A stretch of DNA of 64,000 nt, from contig OX578138.1 in the NCBI GenBank assembly GCA_951213105.1, forward strand, positions 91,418,914-91,482,913, in the 5' to 3' direction. Every line of letters begins with the position of its first letter. Position 1 is the stretch's first letter. The DNA comes from Amaurobius ferox. Taxonomy: Eukaryota > Arthropoda > Arachnida > Araneae > Amaurobiidae. The notes beneath the pieces were generated by a model. It was given only the letters and a program-made list of their open reading frames with translations. It was not told where the DNA came from and searched no databases. Positions 33,391-45,397 of this stretch are shown one piece after another. The position numbers were made by a program, and so were the translations under genes.

Positions 33391-34452
33391 ATAAAAGCTG
33401 CATTTCATTCATAACCATTTTTCTATTTATTTCATTCATCACAATACTATAATAATTTATTTTATTCAAAAACGTAAAATCAGGCATGTACAAGTAATTA
33501 AACTCTATGCATAAAACTTCATCGAAAATATCGTCCTTCTCTCTGTATAATCAAAGAGTATTTCATTCATAGCAGCTAAATTGCAGACTCCATGTGCTAA
33601 ATAATTTTGCGTTAAGGAAATACAGCAATTCTGATACAACTCATTCTACATATTTTGCTGTTTACATTTTCCATAAGTGAAAATTAGGCTTCGTTGTAGA
33701 AATAATCAAATTTGGATGATCATTTAAACTCAAATATATTGTAATTGAGTTGTTTTAGTATGTAGATTCACAGAATTTTAGCAAAAATAAAGCGATTTTA
33801 GGTCGGTTACAACACTAAATATGAATTAAAAAGAGCTTAAAAATAGAAGAGGGTCACGTGACATATTCATATAATGGTCACGTGATCTCTTCATATAAAT
33901 GGTGTAATTATTATTTTAATTTTTATTTGAAAAGCGACTGCATATATTTTGCTGAATTTTTTTTTATATACTTTATGGGATAATTTGAATATTTCATAAA
34001 TCTTTCGAAGAAATTTGTGTATTTTAAATCCGTTTAAAATATGTTTGAAAAATTAGGTCTCATAGGGTTCAATGTATTTCATTTCTTCAACCTGGGTTTA
34101 ATCCAATACTAACTGGGTGATATTATTCATTTATATTCCCATAGGTTTTACAGACCGTCTGAACATCCTTCCGAGAGGTTGGTGGTAGGGGAAGGAGGGT
34201 ACGGTCCCTGTGGATGCCTCCCCCACTGGGTTCCGGTCTAAATTGGGTGGCACTTCCCGGCCGTCCAAACAGATACCTTACGCCTTTCTGGTAGGTCGGA
34301 CGGTCTGGGTCGAAGAAGAAGAAGACCGTCTGAACAACATACTAAAATTTCATTTTGATAAAGTAATTTTTACGGCAGTGATCGTGCTAACGGACAGACA
34401 GTCAGACAGACAGAATGAACAAAGGCATAAACGCTTTTCAACTTTGCTGTAA
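32873..34452 (-). mobile_element. HINE, minus strand, carrying a SINE-A fragment
   Basis: It runs from ACAAGAAAGATCAATCACAC to AACTTTGCTGTAA. It holds tandem 150-bp units and the core (GATCACGTGACC-like, AACC(C/T)GGGTT, ACAGACCGTCTGAACA). A 5'-truncated SINE-A interrupts it at 34166-34322, duplicating AGACCGTCTGAACA. Confidence 0.85.
34152..34336 (+). mobile_element. SINE-A, 5'-truncated, with 14-bp target duplication
   Basis: The body begins at TCCTTCCGAGAGGTTGGTGG (34166) and runs through GGGTGGCACTTCCCGGCCG to GGTCTGGGTC and a GAAGAA tail. It is flanked by AGACCGTCTGAACA at 34152-34165 and 34323-34336. The tRNA head is missing, as in incomplete target-primed reverse transcription. It is younger than the HINE it interrupts. 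Confidence 0.95.
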
Positions 34453-36168
34453 ACAAGAAAGATCAATCATACATAAGCATTGATTATGAAACACTTTCCA
34501 ACTGAAATGCAATTTCATTTTAAAATCTCTAAAATGTGATGCATTCAGTGGTGATATATTATTATCACAGTACTACAGTAATTTATTATACTTAAATATT
34601 TAAAACTGTATCGAAATATAAATCATCTGATTCTCCATGCAAAATCAATGAATATTCCATTCATATAACTTGCATTCCAGACTACAGAGCTAAATAATTT
34701 TGTGTGAACAAAATTTAGCAATTCTTATGTAACTCACCTTACAATCGCTTGAGATATTTGCATTCTGCATAAGTTAAAATTAGGCTTCGTTGAAGAAATA
34801 ATAAAAGTTTAGGGATCATTTAAAATCACAACTATTGTAATTGCGTAGGCACAGAATTTAGATACACAGATAATACAGATACACAAATAATATATGTGTG
34901 TGCGTATGTATGTATTCAAAGTATTAGAATCGTGCCGAAGATCGGAACTCGAATTTTCGAAGGATCTACACGTTTTGGGGCTTCCAGAACGCGAAAAACT
35001 ATTTTTAGGATGACGTCTGTGTGTGTAAGGGTGTATGTGTGTGTGTTTCGTTGTGTCTGTGAGGATATTGCATCCACTCTAACTGAAAAACTAATGGACC
35101 GAATTTAATAAAATTTGATAGGTTAGTTTTTTGTGGAAAACCCTGATGTTCATTTGATTATAGTACGATTCGTAATAAAAGAATATGCCTTCTTTGCGAA
35201 ATGTCCGGCAGAAATTGCCTTTATCCACTCTAGCTGAAAACTAATGGACCAAATTTACCACAATTTGGTGTATAATATTTCAATAACCTACAATTGATTT
35301 ATATACCAAATTTAACAAAATTTGCTATATAAATCACTTGCAGGTTATTCTAGTACGATTCGGGAAGATGGAACGGGCTGTTTTTGCGAAATGGCCCGCA
35401 AAAATCGTTAAATATAAAAATAAAAGACTACGTGTGCTCAATTATATCCATTAAATTCCTATTTTATATGTGATTCTTGACAACAAAAAGAATAAGACTA
35501 ACCCCATTACTTTAGGACTAGCCGTTCTTGAGATATTTTAGGTTTTTTTTGCGTTTTCGTTACGCCACTTTTGACAATAAGTCCATCTATCAAATGAGAA
35601 CCAAATTTAAGTTTAACGTGCAAATTCAATGCCATTTAACATACTTATGGATGTTATTTTTTGCAGATAAACTCAAATTATTATTGAAGAGATAAAGAGA
35701 ACGTGAATATGAGTCTGCAGGGAAAGACGTGTGCTGTCCACATCAGAATTTTTAACAATATGATAACAATGATTAATACAAGTGAACGGGGATTATTTGC
35801 ATGCCATTTCGAAAAAAATGTAGGATCTATAGTTAAAGATCCACCAAACTGTTGTAGAATAAAATGTTCTACAAATTTCAGCTGTGTACCAAATTTTAAT
35901 TCTCTAGGACGTAGGAAAGTGCATTAAAAACGCCATCAAATAAGTATATCATGAAAAGTTATATAAAAAATTTAAAAAAAAATTTGAAAAATTTTTATCT
36001 ACCAAATTTATGTTAAAATGTGAAGCCTCTCTCATATACAAAATAATTAGACTCTTGGAAAGATATTTATTATATAATATATATATTTTTTTCTTTCTGG
36101 AGGATATCGCAAAAGTCAGAATTAAATGAATTCGTTTTTGTCCCTATATTAAATAATTTTTAATTAAA
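34453..36168 (-). mobile_element. Composite HINE, truncated, minus strand
   Basis: It matches 30146-31830 (3' hairpin end, internal family-C-like element from about 34890, GAGTCTGCAGGGAAAGACGT near 35708) but stops at TTTTTAATTAA, where the next HINE begins. The 5' end with GACA repeats is absent. Confidence 0.8.
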
Positions 36169-37473
36169 CAAGAAAGATCAATCATGCTTAAAGCATTGAT
36201 TATGAAACACTTTCCAACTTCAATGCAATTTTATTTAAACAAGTCTAAAATGCAATTCATTCCTCGGTAATATTTTGAAACTTATCACAATACTGCATTA
36301 ATTTATTATATTTGAAAACTTAAACCTTCATCGAAAAAAATGAACTTCATTCAAATGGCGGCATTGAAATATAAATTGCCTGGTTTAAACATCTCTAAAA
36401 TGTTATACATTCCTCGGTAATAGTTTTAGAATTATCATAACACTACGATAATTTATTATATTTGAAAACTTCTTCAAAAACAACTGAAATTAATTCAAAT
36501 TACGTCATAGAAAAAATAACATGCCTGGATCTCTCTATAAAAACAGGATTTCATTCATAACTTTCTCCCATTCATTTCATTCATCACAATACTATAATAA
36601 TTTATTTTATTTAAACATTTTATTTAGGACCATGGAGCTACAAAAAATTAAACTCTATGCTTGAAACTTCTTCGAAAAAAATCGTCCTTCTCTTTATGAA
36701 ATCAATTAATATTTCATTCATATCAGCCATGCAGACTGCATGGACTGAATTATTTTGTGTTAAAGAAATAGAGTAATTCTAATACAACTCATTCTACATA
36801 TTTTGCTGTTAACATTTTACATAGGTGAAAAATAGGCTTAGTTGTAGAAATAATCAAATTTGAATGAGGATTTAAACTCAAATATATTGTCATTGTGTTG
36901 TTTTAGTATGTAGATGCACAGAATTTAAGCAAAAATAAATTAGTTTAAGGACGGATACAACACTCAATATGAATTAAAAGAACTTTAAAAAATCACGATT
37001 TTGAAACAAGATGGATGCCATATATCATTTTGATGTGGGTCATGTGATCGTTTCATATCATGGTCACGTGATCGTTTCATATAAGATGTGTAATTATTAT
37101 TTTAATTTTTATTTAAAAAACTGCTGAATATATTTCGCTGAATTTTTTTTATATATTTTATGGAACAATTTGACTATTACCTAAAATTTTCGAAGCAATT
37201 TGTGAATTTTAAATCCGCTTAAAAAATGTTTGAAAAATTAGGTCCCATAGGGCTCAATGTATTTCATTTTTTCAACCCGGGTTCAATCCAAATCTAATTC
37301 GGTGATATTATTCATTTATATTCCCATAGGTTCTACTGACCGTCTGAACAACATACTAAAATTTCATTTTGATTAAGTCATTTTTATGGCAGTTATCTTG
37401 CGCGCGGACAGACAGGCAGACAGACAGAATGAACAATGTCATAAACACTTTTCAACTTTGTTGTAAAGTGTTA
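36169..37473 (-). mobile_element. HINE, minus strand
   Basis: It runs from CAAGAAAGATCAATCATGCT to CATAAACACTTTTCAACTTT, GTTGTAAAGTGTTA. It has several 150-bp units, the GGTCACGTGATCG block and AACCCGGGTTCAATCC. The (GACA) tract is short (37411-37427). It is the last of five head-to-tail copies starting at 30146. Confidence 0.85.
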
Positions 37474-37993
37474 AAGACATAAATACTTAAATAATTCAAT
37501 TACAATATTTAAATATATTATTTCAGCGGAGGGGACATATGTGACCAGTACGGAAAATCCTAAATAGTTGTAATGACCAGATATCATTTTCACTGGGCAC
37601 ATACCTTCAAACTTGTCTTGCACTTGGTCAGCTTCTGTATTTATATGTCGTCCATTTACCGGCATTAAATCTTGGTGTAATGCTCCGATACGTAAATTCG
37701 TTAAATATATTGTATTGCTGTAACTCTGCACACATCAATATCTATTCATTATTTTTGAATATCTACGGAGCACCCTACATTTCTAGTCGTCGTTATCGAG
37801 TTGTCTTAAGTCGTATTAAATCATCACTGCCTTAGTCGTTGATCAGTGTCCTTCTTCGGCCACAAGTTGTGGTTCCCTCCAGTTGTCGGGGGTGTCATTC
37901 CCCCTTTGCTATCATTCAAAGCATTGAATGTGACGCAACAAGTGTTGGAAATAATCAATACATCGCGATTCACGTTCCTGTGAACGGGCTTTT

Positions 37994-38146
37994 ATGCAAA
38001 TTTAATATGAACGACTCTTCCCGTTCACCGGCGTGAACCGTGACGTTTTTCAACATGAGGTTTCATGCAAATCAGTTCTCAATGCGTACGCATCTGATTT
38101 GCATATCCGGGGGCGTTTCCGGAACTGTCCATTCTCGGATATATAG
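37994..38146 (+). promoter_or_regulatory. Octamer-rich promoter with TATA box
   Basis: ATGCAAAT occurs at 37994 and 38065, and its complement ATTTGCAT at 38097. The last two form a perfect 11-bp inverted pair (ATGCAAATCAG / CTGATTTGCAT). TATATAG lies at 38140. ATGCAAAT is the POU/octamer binding site. The arrangement upstream of a TATA box suggests a retroelement enhancer and promoter. Confidence 0.5.
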
Positions 38147-38614
38147 GGCAGAGGTTTCTTGAAGCAAATGAGAAGGTCGAAAGGTTCGATCGAGATCAGA
38201 CGTCTGAAGAAGTCAGACGAGATAGACACTGATGGTCTGATGCAGGCAGACAGAAATGTTTTTTTGACAGAAGTACTGCGGAATATCGTTTGACGACGGT
38301 GAATAGTCGAAACGGATGCAGATGTGGTCAGTTTGGACCAGCATGTATTGAACGTTAAATTTACTTACAAACGTTCGGAAGCCGCTTTAGATATTTTCCT
38401 GATGTTCTATCCTTTGGTTTCCCTTTGCCAAGTGATGGTGGCAGAAATACACGCAAGTGATAGAGGTAGTATAGTAACTTACTACCAAATGCTTCAAGGA
38501 ATCTCTGTCTAGTCATTTACAACTGAAAATCTTTTGTACATAGTATATTTTTGATGTTTTACGGCATGGAAAATTACCAGGTACGTGTAATATGCCGAGT
38601 TGTGTTTTTCTCCA

Positions 38615-38620
38615 AATAAA
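38615..38620 (+). terminator. AATAAA polyadenylation signal of the probable LTR
   Basis: AATAAA about 470 bp downstream of the TATA box and about 60 bp before the CCAACA end, as expected for an R-U5 boundary. Confidence 0.45.
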
Positions 38621-39108
38621 GTGAACGAAGTTTTTCTTTAAAACTGGACTTATGTACTTTCATAACCCAGCCAACACTTATTGACTCTGACAGTGCGTGC
38701 TTTGCTATCTTCAAATTTTAAATTTTCCAAGAACAAGCTTCATCTGAATTGGCTAGCGTTCCATGCAATGCCGTTCTTTACATTATTTTAAGAGTTCGTT
38801 CGACCCCTTCTGACTTGAGTCCCCTAATTTATGGTTTCAGTTGACCTTTTGGTTCACATGCTGTAAACCCTGGCGTTTTTTTGACTGGGCGTATTCTTGC
38901 CGTTTCAGACACCATAAATTTGTACCTAAAAGTGTCTCACCTCAAACACAGAACTTCGTGTGAGATCTATGTCTGGTCTCACAGAAAGAACATGTAATTT
39001 TTAAATCAGCTGTGAAAAACACAGAAAATAAAAATAGGCAGATAATTGCAGAAAATGGTGGCAAAACATAAGAAAAATCAGAAATAAAATTGAAAAACAT
39101 TGAAAAAA

Positions 39109-39898
39109 ATCTGATGTGGGCAACACATGACTTTCCTTATATAATGTAATGAATTTACTACTTTTACACTAAAAGAATAGGTTTTCCTTATAGTAGATAC
39201 TAATATTCTTTCCAAGATATTAAATTTTCGACAATTAGTCGTCATTTTCATTGATATAGCGTCATTTTTATCCATTTGGCGAGATTTTCGTTAATTTGGC
39301 AACATTTCAAAAAGTCGCCAAGTTGGCAACATTCCGCCAAATTCGTCGCCAAAATCTCGCCAAGCGTTATGGAAGAAGAAATAAGTTATTCTTACAGCAG
39401 ATAAATGACTATTGGCGTTCGAATACAAAAGTATTACTTAAAGTATATATTTTCATGAATGGAACGAGATAGATCCACGAGAATGATGTCACCCAAATTA
39501 TCGCATGGTATTACATATGAAAAGTGAACATGTTACTCAATAGGATATTTATATTTTTTAATTTTATATGACTTTTTGATAATTTTTTTGAAAAATGTAC
39601 AATATCTCGAGAACGGTTCATGTTAGCGTTCTAAAATGTATGTCAATCGTTTTCTAATGAAAAATTACATAAGAAATGTCTATTTGTGTAACTTTATTAG
39701 CGGTTTTGATTTTTTGACCAATTTTTCAAAATTTCATTCGAAAATTTAAGGGGTTCTGAGCATTCGATTGCGTATAAAAACAATAGGCGTCCAGTGTTTA
39801 CGGATTGTGATTTTTGTACCAAATTTTGTTCGAATCGGTCCATTCGTTCGTCAGTAATCGTCTCCACAGACTCACTGACACAGACACATACACACATA

Positions 39899-39936
<38 letters not shown>

Positions 39937-40062
39937 TCACTTCAAAAATGTTTGATTCGTGATCAGGGATGCTTGAAACGTGTTCTCCCGTCGTAAACTC
40001 GAATTCGAATTTTCGACCCCGTCACAATACTTTCCTTATACATTATGTATATAAGGAAAGTA
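39109..40062 (-). mobile_element. Family C element, full-length, minus strand
   Basis: It runs from ATCTGATGTGGGCAACACAT and GACTTTCCTTATATAATG (3' end in reverse) to the 5' terminal palindrome CTTTCCTTATA … TATAAGGAAAG ending at 40062. It carries GGCGA/TCGCC motifs (39280-39365), CGAGAACGGTTCATGTTAG and an (AC)n tract (39904-39930). Confidence 0.85.
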
Positions 40063-40488
40063 AAAAGAACTGATTCGTTTTAGAGGCTATATGAGATAAA
40101 TTCACCAAGTAATACGAAGATAAGTAACCGCAAAGAAGTAAAGTCAGCAGACTGGAATGGAAAATTACATCAGAAATTTCTAAGAGGGAAATGTCGTTAA
40201 CAAAGAATTACGATTGAGAAACATCTGAGAAATTCCAATTTCAAGATGGAGTTAGGTGTAAATATACTCCTTTGTTTGCGAAAAATTAAAAACACCATTA
40301 GAGTATCAGTGTTCATTAATTGAAGGCTTGACCACCTACTGTTTATAAACACAACTCGTGTGTTTATTTATATGAGATTCGAGAGTTCTCTGTCTTTGAC
40401 AAACATAACAAAACCGCATTTGTATAGAATGCGAAAAATACTCATCGAATCAAGTTAAGAAGCGTATCTTTAGCCATATGTGTTTTTA
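40063..40488. other. Spacer, no feature recognised
   Basis: No frame, repeat or terminal structure seen. Confidence 0.4.
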
Positions 40489-41399
40489 TCAGTACTTTCC
40501 AACATAGTTGTAAAGTGTTTATGAATTTGGTCATTCTGTCTGTCTGTTCGTTCGGACGATAACTGCCGAAAGAATGACTTTATCAAAATAAAATTTTAGT
40601 ATGTGGTTGAGACGGTCAGTAGGACGTACGAGAATGAAAAGGAATAATATCACCCAATTAGTCTCGAATTTAACCCGGGTTGAAAAAATAAATACATTCA
40701 CCACTATGGGACTTCATTTTTCAAAAAAAAGTTAAGCGGTGCTAAAATTCACAATTTGCTTCGACAATTTTGGGAAATATTCAGACTATCACATAAAATG
40801 TGCAAGGCAAATTTCAGCAAAATATGTTCGGTAGTGTTTAAATAAAAATCGAAAAATAATTACACTCCTGATATATCAAGTGATCACTTGACTCATTGAA
40901 AAATAAAATATGGCATACACTTATTTCTACTGTATAAATATCGTGATACGTATAGATCGATTAAATTTATATTTAGAGTTGCATCCAACTAAATTCTTCG
41001 CAACCACAATTAGAATGCATTTCATTTTAAGTGATTACTAAACTTTGATTATTTCTACAACGAAACTTAATTTTAACTTATGCAAAATGTAAACAAATCA
41101 ATATATTAAGTTGAGTTGAATAAGTATTGCTGATTTTTTTACCGCAAAATTATTTATCTCTGGAGTCGGGAATATAAGTCATATGAATGAAATATTCATT
41201 GATTTTGCATAGAGAGGCAGCCGATTTATATTTCGATGAAGTTTTTAAGTTTACAAGTATAATAAATTACTGTAGTACTGTGATAATTTAAAAAATGTCA
41301 GCGTATGTAATGCGTCATATTTTAAAGATGTTTAAAAAAATACATTTCAGTTCGAAAGTGTTTCATAAACAATGCATTATACATGATTGATATTTCTTG
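40489..41399 (+). mobile_element. HINE, short plus-strand copy
   Basis: The 5' end is CAGTACTTTCCAACATAGTT, then GTAAAGTGTTTATGAA, GTCTGTCTGTTCG, GACGATAACTGCCG and AACCCGGGTTGAAAA. The 3' end has CGAAAGTGTTTCATAA, a hairpin and ATTTCTTG. A single core unit makes it one of the simplest complete copies (about 910 bp). Confidence 0.85.
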
Positions 41400-42532
41400 T
41401 CCAAACTGAAGATGACAAACTTGTTTAAGTAACTGAGATTTCTTGTCTTGCGATTTCTGAAGAAGACGGTTATTTCCATTTTTTGAAACTGGTTGGCACT
41501 CAACAATTATTTTGTATACTATAGTTACACGAACATTTTATGTTAATTTAGCGCATTTTGATAAATTACTACGAATTAATTATCTTCAAACAGAAACATG
41601 ATATAAAGATGATAGATTTGAAGCAATGCAGTGAAGGATTTAATTATGAATTTTCAGAACATATTTTTGCATTTGAAAAAATTGTTTAGAAATGATTGAT
41701 ATGTTATATAAGCATTTTCCCATTATATATCTTAGTATCTCCAAGCACAGTAAGATTGGATTTTAAATTTGCATTATTTTGTGAGTTTTGCATATACCTA
41801 ATATTAAAATATATTTATTTTTTCCCTATTGACTAGCATTAAAACATGTATAAATACAATAAACGACACAGGAATTATAACACTGAAAATTCGCAGTAAT
41901 AATAAAATAACGAAAACAAATTATTTACAATAAATACAATTTTTTTCGTAATGCCAAAAGTTATTTGATAATTTAATATGACGCCAACAAAACATCAAAA
42001 TATTTTAATTACAAATAACTTATATTTTACTGGTAGCGATCAATTTTCTTTTGAAATCTATTTTAAAGTTCATAGACAAGAGTTAAGCTTTCCAATAATT
42101 GGAGTATAGATTTATGTTCTTTTATAATTCAAGCAAAACAAACATACACACGCCAAGAACACACACATCTAGATGGATTCGAAATAATAAATACATTCCC
42201 CTCCTCTATGTTAAGCAATTTATGTAATTATACGCACTGGCCAAAAATGTTGGTCATGTCCTTGCTGATACATATCGAGCCTTTGTTCCCATGGGGTTAA
42301 TTTAGTTGTTTACAACTTTTCCTATTATCCATAGAAATGGATCTTTACGTGTACATTTGAAAATATTTCTTTGTTGAAATATTGTAAAAACTCCTGACTT
42401 TAAAGCATTTCTGTATTCATATGAATATCGAGTATTTTATTTCTTGAACTCCATTCTTTTCGCAGAGCTTATTATTTCGCGCATCAAATTTTATCATTAT
42501 TAATGGTAGATTTCACGAACTAATCCATTTAT
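41400..42532. other. AT-rich intergenic stretch
   Basis: Nothing recognised except weak similarity of 42280-42390 (GGGGTTAATTTAGTTGTTTA) to segments near 29.83 and 53.65 kb. Confidence 0.4.
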
Positions 42533-42534
42533 TA

Positions 42535-43939
42535 GACTGCTCACAACTGAAATCGCAACACCATAAAGATGTAGGCGTAGTTTTATGTAAATCAGGCAAT
42601 GGAAACAGCAAGGATAGATATGCAAATGATCCGAGTTTCGTTACGCATAGTGATATAGCACCTTGCCAAGCAGAACAACAGCGTCGGGGCAAGGATGAGC
42701 GATATCACAGCGAAATTGTAGCGTCATACGTTTCAGGTTGTGAATATCATCACAGTATGCCAAGAGTACGTTGACGTACCGCATATGTTCAGTTGTAGTC
42801 AACAGAACGGCAAAAAATCATTGTTTTGCGTGAGGGTGGAATGGACCAGCGCTGGATCCCTGATCTATTAAGTCCTGATGTGAGCACAGTTCAATGGTAT
42901 GTGTTACGGTTCGTGAGAGACAACTGAACGATACGAAGATCAGGAAGTGGATTTCCAGATGTACCACACCATATGAAGATCATACGCTTCCGAGAAACAT
43001 TGCGAGGGAGCCGTTAACCACAGCAACAGTGTTACAACGACATTTACCCCACACTACAGGTAACTTGGTTTCGACGCAAACAATTCGAAACCGTTTGCAT
43101 GACGCAGAACTCCGAAGTAGACGGTCTTTTCGACACCTACCGTTTCAACATCTTCGTCGGTTACGTCGCCTCCAGTGGTGTCAAATGGGCCGCAATTGAT
43201 TGACAGAATGACGAGCTATTCTGTTCACCGATGAATCACGATTCTGTTTGGCATGCCAAATGACAGTACTGGCGTATGGCGGCGCTTTCAACAACGCCAC
43301 CAGGAAGCTTCTTCTATCAGTCGCCACACAGAAGACAAACCCCCTTAAGTGGTACCATGGTTTGGGCGTATAACCTTTGGTAGAAGAACAGCTTCGGTCC
43401 ACGTTTCTGGCACTATCAAGGCACAACGTTACGTCTCTGACACTGTGAGACCGGTGGTACAGCCATATCTGTCAACCAGGCCTGGACTGCTATTTCATCA
43501 AGATAATGTCAGGCCACATACTGCACGGGTAAATATGAATATTCTACAAGGTTTTGATGTCCTGCCTTGCTCAGCATATTCTCCGGATTTGTCGTCAATT
43601 GAGCATATATGCGACACCATTGGTCGCCGATTAAGAGAACTCCCAATACCCATAAACCATATTTAGTTACATGTCCAGTTGCATGATGTATGCAATGTCA
43701 TCCTTCAGCACACCATTTACCATCTCATTGACGGGAAGCCTCGTCGTATTCAATCCTGCATTGTCGATCGCGGTGGGCCTATTCCATATTGATCTAATGT
43801 CAATAAATTCCCATGCTTTCACTTTCCAGGTATGATTTTTTAATCATTTGCACATCTGCATTTTGGCAATTATATTCTATAAATTTCATAAGGATACATC
43901 AATTTCTTCATGGTGTTGCGATTTCAGTTGTGAGCAGTG
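42535..43939 (+). mobile_element. Tc1-like transposon, full-length, inactive
   Basis: Inverted terminal repeats of about 34 bp with one mismatch (ACTGCTCACAACTGAAATCG … at 42536, and the complement ending at 43938) are flanked by TA at 42533-42534 and 43940-43941. The length of 1405 bp is normal for Tc1/mariner. It encloses a decayed transposase. It is the only element here with recognisable transposase motifs from helix-turn-helix to the last catalytic residue. Confidence 0.92.
42660..43796 (+). pseudogene. Tc1-like DDE transposase, disrupted
   Basis: This enzyme would cut and paste the element at TA sites. The N-terminal DNA-binding part is visible as LREGGMDQRWI (near 42830), and in frame 0 from 42894 as TATVLQRHL and STQTIRNRLHDAELRSRR, a typical Tc1 second helix-turn-helix. 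The first catalytic Asp lies in LFTDESRFCL (Asp codon 43230-43232), after in-frame stops at 43197 and 43209. The second Asp (HQDNVRPHTA, codon 43502-43504) and the Glu (SPDLSSIEHI, codon 43601-43603) are in another frame starting at 43349. Thirty-two residues separate this Asp and Glu, against 34 in classical Tc1. A stop follows at 43664-43666; the degraded C-terminus continues to about 43790. At least two frameshifts and several stops rule out activity. Confidence 0.9.
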
Positions 43940-43941
43940 TA

Positions 43942-44429
43942 AATAAAAAAAATCAGCTTTAAAGTTAAAACTGTGATAGAGAATACGCTACTTATAATAC
44001 TAGAATATTTCGCTCCCTGCTCCCTATTCTTCACCAAACCCCCTAACTAGCTTTGTGAGGAAGGAGGCTTTTCCTCCTCTAGTCGCTGGACCTCGCTGAG
44101 CTCGCTCAACCAGCTGTTTCAAGTCATACTAAAGTTTAAACCAAGAGCAGTTTAACCGGAGCACTGAAACCCAGTAATTTATACCGGGACCCTTTATGAG
44201 CAACATCCACAAGGTCCAAAACCTCCAAGGTCCGTACCAGCGACCTATCGGAAGGGCATTTGGACCCTCAGATTTACAGTAGCCGTGCTCCACGTAGATA
44301 CAGAAAGTTTACTCAGAGCCCAAAATTCGGACTTGGGGCCTTCGAGTGGAATCCCAGGTCCTTAAAAACTGGACTATCCTATTCCTTTTTCAATATTATT
44401 TCGACATATCACATACTGTTTGACATACT
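43942..44429. other. Moderately GC-rich unclassified stretch
   Basis: It includes a small hairpin (AGGAGG / CCTCCT at 44063-44078) and blocks rich in CCTC and AAGGTCC. It has no coding signature or known element end and may be part of a larger old element together with the SINE-like copy that follows. Confidence 0.35.
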
Positions 44430-44690
44430 CGAAAGTTTAAGGTACTTGTTTCAACAGCCGGGTCACAGCCACTCGATTAAGACCGAAAGCAAGTGAAGGT
44501 AACATCCACAGTGACCGAATTCTCCTTCCTCTGTTTCCGACCTCTAGAAAGGATTTTTGATCCCACATATTTAAAGTTACCAACGTCCGTACTCCTCATA
44601 GGCACGGCTATAGTTTGAGCAGATCAGGACACCGAAGTCTGGTTTTCCGAGTGTTATCCTTGTGCTTTAACCATTGAGTTATCCCACCAA
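44430..44690 (-). mobile_element. Divergent SINE-A-related copy, minus strand
   Basis: On the minus strand a tRNA-like start (GGTGGGATAACTCAATGGTT) is followed by a damaged B-box region. Blocks parallel to the SINE-A body then follow in order: GAGGAGTACGGACGTTGGTA, TAGAGGTCGGAAACAGAGG, CGGTCACTGTGGATGTTACC, GCTTTCGGTC and GAGTGGCTGTGACCCGGC. Identity is low but collinear, suggesting an older or sister subfamily. Confidence 0.55.
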
Positions 44691-44699
44691 TTCTTTGAA

Positions 44700-45360
44700 G
44701 CAAAATATTTTTTCTTTTACTGCTATTATACACATTACAGTTTTACTCCTTATACGCAGTAGCAAATACGGATAAGGCAACTAAGGTGAAATGCAAAATT
44801 CCTGCCCCTAAACAAGCAATTTATCACGTGTAACGACGGTTTAGGACACACAACCGATACAAACCCGTGATCGAATAGGCCGCAAACTAACCCACTAGGG
44901 TTGAACCTTCTATCTGAAGAAGTAAATCGCCAAGATGACCTGTCTGAAAACGCAGTAGAACGAAATACACTTAAAGATTAAACCCTTCTAAAGCTTGAAG
45001 ATAAATCAAATATTATTTATTACATCGTAAGAAGCATGGCGTTATCAAAACATCAGCTGCATCCTTATCAGCATCACCCACTGGACCCAGGCTCCCAGGG
45101 ACCTTAGTAAACATGCCACAAACTTTCCAAAGCTACAAGTCGTAGTAATCAATATTGTAATAAATCAGAGGCAAAGCATTAATAATAATATTTTCATAAA
45201 CTATGGTATGGTCAATCAAACACTGGGGGTCGAGCACACGAAAGGACTTACATATATTTACTGATTTCAATTATACATTTTGTAGATAGTCATTTTTTCT
45301 TTAAAATTAATTAATAAAACAAATGTAATTAAATTGGCGAACCGGCAATAGTTGCAAATG
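44700..45360. other. Intergenic stretch, no gene
   Basis: A GC-containing patch at 44820-45130 has no frame with a recognised domain and no second copy in the window. Confidence 0.4.
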
Positions 45361-45368
45361 AAGTGAGG

Positions 45369-45397
45369 CTTACAGTTCGTCCAGTAGCCTTCATCAG
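45369..45397 (-). ncRNA. Penelope/hammerhead-like signature
   Basis: On the minus strand it reads CTGATGAAGGCTACTGGACG then AACTGTAAG. CTGATGA followed a few bases later by CGAA(A)C is the signature found in terminal repeats of Penelope-like elements and resembles hammerhead core boxes. Here the GAAA box is GAAC and stem II pairs poorly, so it is probably inactive. Confidence 0.35.

Larger units (their letters stand above)
37943..38676 (+). mobile_element. Probable solo LTR inside G
   Basis: The ends are TGTTGG and CCAACA, and the perfect inverted match extends outward to AAGTGTTGG/CCAACACTT. Inside, in the expected order, are a promoter region with three octamer motifs, a TATA box (TATATAG at 38140) and an AATAAA signal (38615-38620) about 60 bp before the end. 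The region also lacks any gag/pol frame, fitting a solo LTR of about 734 bp. The second G copy at 54.6 kb lacks this segment. A clean 4-6-bp target duplication is not visible. Instead CTTTGCTATC(A)TTCAAA occurs at 37904-37920 and 38700-38715, outside the ends. A different kind of insertion is therefore possible. Confidence 0.55.
37474..38990 (-). mobile_element. LTR-like sequence G, minus strand, interrupted
   Basis: Read on the minus strand it starts TGTGAGACCAGACATAG and ends near CATATGTCCCCTCCGCTGAA. It matches 54118-54870 on both sides of a 734-bp insertion (37943-38676). Both G copies hold a possible splice donor after a short frame (GAAGGTATGTGC) and share a residue motif, EGMC … YVPSA, in the frame ending near 37471 and 54203. 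I do not recognise the protein. It may be the LTR and leader of a retroelement. Confidence 0.4.
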
